Assembly (NCBI GenBank): GCA_003224715.1
Contig: QHZP01000008.1
Span: 10,832-55,554, forward strand
Direction of reading: 5' to 3'
Source: Acidobacteriota bacterium
GTDB taxonomy: Bacteria > Acidobacteriota > Terriglobia > Versatilivoradales > Versatilivoraceae
Length of the DNA: 44,723 nt
The notes below the pieces were generated by a model, which was not told the DNA's origin, did no database searches, and saw only the letters and a program-made list of their open reading frames with translations. Shown here piece after piece: positions 44,507 to 44,723 of the stretch. Position numbers and translations under genes: made by a program. Positions within the stretch are counted from its first letter, which is position 1. Every line of letters begins with the position of its first letter.

Positions 44507-44723
44507 TTACCTTTTGCTTCCTAACCTCCAATAGGCATCTCCCTCTTCGCGCAACTGGTCTAACACGGCCTGCATTTCCCTTACCTTTTCTTTGATTTGC
44601 TCTTCGTCTGCCTCCCTTGAAACGTAGATCGGTGGCGCCTTTAAGACTAAGGCTCGCGAAAAGGGCAGTGGGATTTGAGACTGGTCCCAATTGTTCAGTT
44701 GCAGCTTATTCAGGAGTGAGATG
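44507..44723 (-). CDS. DUF374/lysophospholipid acyltransferase family protein, C-terminal fragment
   Basis: Reverse strand reads LLNKLQLNNWDQSQIPLPFSRALVLKAPPIYVSREADEEQIKEKVREMQAVLDQLREEGDAYWRLGSKR*. Not in the ORF track (start outside the window). Confidence 0.8.
   Translation of the reverse strand, partial: ISLLNKLQLNNWDQSQIPLPFSRALVLKAPPIYVSREADEEQIKEKVREMQAVLDQLREEGDAYWRLGSKR

Overview
The window (44.7 kb) is a compact chromosomal segment, probably from an uncultured Acidobacteriota-like bacterium; that placement is an inference from gene style only. I see no CRISPR array, tRNA, rRNA, prophage or transposase. The left part holds a partial aldehyde dehydrogenase, thiC, and a colinear arginine cluster argC-B-D-F-G-H-J, followed by a Tat-type Gfo/Idh/MocA oxidoreductase. 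The middle holds a broken cupin gene, two tandem bactofilins with different N-terminal Cys-rich modules, a CPBP protease, an output-less histidine-kinase-like sensor, a frameshifted MFS transporter, yjbQ, dapF, a PfkB kinase, mtnP, mce, meaB, acyl-CoA dehydrogenase, ridA and an overlapping pair of thymidylate-kinase-like genes. The right part holds a DUF885 protein, a HAMP-only receptor, a PilZ-like protein, a Memo-family protein with a PqqD-like N-terminus, an mreB with an apparent 26-nt internal deletion, an M20 peptidase, a D-threonine-aldolase-like PLP enzyme, a GlnD homologue with a degenerate nucleotidyltransferase motif, a decayed sugar-phosphate isomerase, aroA, an unknown 388-aa protein and the C-terminus of a DUF374 acyltransferase. 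The most interesting signals are catalytically degenerate signalling proteins (GlnD, histidine kinase, PilZ), the Cys-motif bactofilin pair, the Walker-A-variant tmk pair, and several frame-disrupted genes with different lesion types (4-bp tandem duplication, 26-bp deletion, 1-nt indels, nonsense codon). I did not find a convincing complete novel multi-gene system. All family assignments come from reading motifs, without database searches.
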